Shown one piece after another: positions 62,401 to 64,000 of a DNA stretch of 64,000 bases. A program made the position numbers and the translations under genes. The stretch lies in assembly GCF_000142905.1 (NCBI RefSeq), contig NW_013657679.1:312657-376656 (forward strand), in the 5' to 3' direction. Below the pieces are notes generated by a model. The model made no database searches, was not told the origin of the DNA, and was given only the letters and a program-made list of their open reading frames with translations. Position 1 is the first letter of the stretch, and every line of letters starts with the position of its first letter. The DNA comes from Thecamonas trahens ATCC 50062. Lineage: Eukaryota; Apusozoa; Apusomonadida; Apusomonadidae.

Positions 62401-64000
62401 CACCGCCGACCTGCAGTTTGTCGCGGAGTGCAGCGGCGTAGTACTCGAGAAAGCGGACCACAATGACAGCCTTGGTAACAACCTTGGGAACGGGTCGGCG
62501 AGAAGAGTGAAGAGGGCGTGCCAGGTAAAGGCGACAAGCAGGACCGGATCGCCGGCTTCGGACCTGCGGTCGCCCGGCCGTGGGGTAGCGGCCGTAGCCG
62601 TGGCAGAGAGAAAAGCGTCACGGACAGAGTGAGGATGCGGAATGATGCCGCGGAAGCGCAGGTCATCATCGAAGCGGAGAAGGACAACAAGACAGAGCGG
62701 GACAAGCTCGTGGCGGACAAGCGACGACGAGTCGAAGAGGGCAGCGGGGAGCAGGTCCATGAGCAGATTGGCGAGCACGTTGCGCTCGTTGAAGAAGCGG
62801 GTGAGGTCCGCTTCGGGCTCGTCGAGGCCCGGAATGGCGGCGAGAAACTCCTTGCGCTTGCGCGACCGGCCCGAGGCAAGCGGCGGCATGCCCTCAGTGG
62901 ACGTGCGCAGGGGCAGAACGCCATCAGCCCCGAGGTAGGCGAGCGCGAGCGAGGAGACGGTCGAGCGTAGCGCGCAGACGGCAACGGCACGGATTTGCGG
63001 ATGCGGTGACGAGAGCGCCTGGAGCTGGAGAGCGCGCCAGGCGGCGAGGGTGGCGTCCAGCAAAAAGGTCGCCGGCGCAGCACCCCAGAGCTTGGCCATG
63101 GCAATGATGGCCCACTTGACAATGAGAGGCGGGACAGGTGCCGTCGAGGAAGTGACGACAAAGGCAAGGAGAGCAGCGTCGATGTTGGCGCGGGCAGCGA
63201 CAGCCTGGCCCTGCGGATGCTTGTCCACCAGGAGCGAGATGGCAAACAGCGCCATAACCGAGTCGGTGCAGGTCTTGAGTGAGGTGAGCGAGCCAGTGTC
63301 GCGAAGCTCTGTAAGGCCCGAGTGGACCATAGCTCCAAAGAACGGCAGCTTGGAGTCCTTGATGACCTGGTTGCGGAAGGTGGGGTCAAAGGCGAGGATG
63401 CGGGCCCAGATGGTGACGAGGTAGTGCGAGTGGAGCTGGTTGGCGCCAAGGAGCTGGACAAAGTACGGGCCCATGCCGACCTTGAGACCGCAGTCAACCG
63501 CCCAGTCGCCGAGGAGGAAAAATACCTGTACAAGGCGAAGGGCCTGGGCGCGGTAGCGTGCGCCGAGGATGGCGTGCAGGACGGCCGGGAGCTGAACTGG
63601 CTGGATCTTGGCGTCCGAGAGAGTGACGTCGATCTGGGCCATGCCGAGCCAGACTTCAAAGGCCTGGAGCTGCGAGTCGAAGAACGGCAGCGGCTCTGCG
63701 AGGACGGCGGCGGCCTGCGGAGAGTTTGGTCCGACGAGGGCGAGCGTGGTCAGCTTCTCGAGGAGTACGTCGACGACAAAGTCCCAAGCCATCCACATTG
63801 GGTGGTTGTGCGTGGGAGGAATGGCTGGGTACGAGACCGTGGTTCGCTTGAGCGAGTGCATGATGCGAGTAGCGAGGATAAAGTTGCGGAAGAGCGAGGC
63901 GACAGCCTCGTCCGAGGTGTACAGCCGCTGGTAGGTGGCCTTGGGGAGGACAGACCAGGCGATGCACTCGGTGACGGCACCAAAGATCCAGTGGAGCTCG
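59453..64000 (-). CDS. RPTOR: Raptor, TORC1 scaffold subunit (N-terminus beyond window; one frame break)
   Basis: Raptor recruits substrates to TOR complex 1. The right edge cuts the gene inside the conserved segment LHWIFGAVTECIAWSVLPK, so the N-terminal caspase-like domain is missing. Then come SLFRNFILATRIMHSL, PMWMAWDFVVDVLL, and the HEAT block (LPAVLHAILGARYRAQALRLVQVFFLLGDWAVDC, HYLVTIWARILAFDP, VKWAIIAMAKLWG). After the break at 62486-62488 the frame gives a TKAVIVVRFLEYY helix, a long Ser/Arg-rich linker, the MDWSYKVFLKEPLIREF segment, a poly-Ala tract (61270-61340) and a C-terminal WD40 propeller of about seven blades (e.g. LLVGTSDGAVRMY, LLVVTGADGLMRTWDV). Both segments are Raptor-like, so this is one gene. 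It converges on PIG-X and overlaps it by 47 bp. Confidence 0.93.
62486..62488 (-). other. Frame break in Raptor
   Basis: On the coding strand the sequence is GACCCGTTCCCAAGGTTG. The HEAT frame ends as DPFPRLLPRL and loses similarity. One extra C in the CCC run gives DPFPKVVTKAV and continues into the downstream segment, which itself has no ATG. Confidence 0.7.

Overview
The window is a gene-dense, GC-rich nuclear segment from a unicellular eukaryote. Spliceosomal introns are present but few. All three standard stop codons end recognisable genes (TAG for the phosphodiesterase, TAA for eIF3f, TGA for the SGF29-like gene), so the nuclear code looks standard. The gene set (Raptor, LIN9, a probable MTBP, PIG-X, UPF3, SGF29, RRP6, THG1, archease) suggests a free-living protist near the opisthokont/amoebozoan part of the tree. 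An apusomonad such as Thecamonas is my best guess, but this is an inference from gene content and style and was not searched.

Layout. Positions 1-10.8 kb hold a cyclic-nucleotide phosphodiesterase (cut by the left edge), an SGF29-like Tudor protein, eIF3f, tRNA-His guanylyltransferase (THG1), mitochondrial ATP synthase alpha, the exosome nuclease RRP6 and archease. Mitochondrial-type prolyl-tRNA synthetase follows at 10.8-12.5 kb. Positions 12.7-40.0 kb are one giant coiled-coil gene of about 9,080 codons on the minus strand. It is broken in this sequence by three one-base shifts and contains a nine-copy 63-bp coding minisatellite and a near-identical 458-bp tandem duplicate. At 40.2-42.4 kb lies a probable MTBP (replication-initiation partner of Treslin), divergent from the giant gene. 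Two unknown coiled-coil proteins (42.4-46.6 kb) follow, then a Vip1/BPA1-like RRM protein, UPF3 (nonsense-mediated decay), a SIP5-type RING/UIM protein, nicotinamidase, and a small coiled-coil protein. The last genes are a six-thioredoxin-domain PDI with an HDEL tail, LIN9 (MuvB/DREAM), PIG-X (GPI-anchor mannosylation) and Raptor (TORC1), which runs off the right edge.

Architecture. Strands alternate for 17 of 20 neighbouring gene pairs. Each convergent pair has 3' ends within 76 bp of each other, and two pairs overlap in coding sequence. Divergent pairs share 227-685 bp of upstream DNA, where most repeats and C/G homopolymers sit. Five introns could be placed. Four donors are GTACG-type, one is GTATGC, and each has a CTNAY branch-like motif 18-35 nt before the acceptor.

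Caution. Five frame breaks (three in the giant gene, one in PIG-X, one in Raptor) are all shifts repaired by one extra base in a run of three identical bases. That pattern looks more like sequence error than five independent mutations, but it needs reads or RNA to settle. The genes are not an operon. Shared themes (tRNA maturation, RNA surveillance, cell-cycle control) are probably coincidental neighbours.
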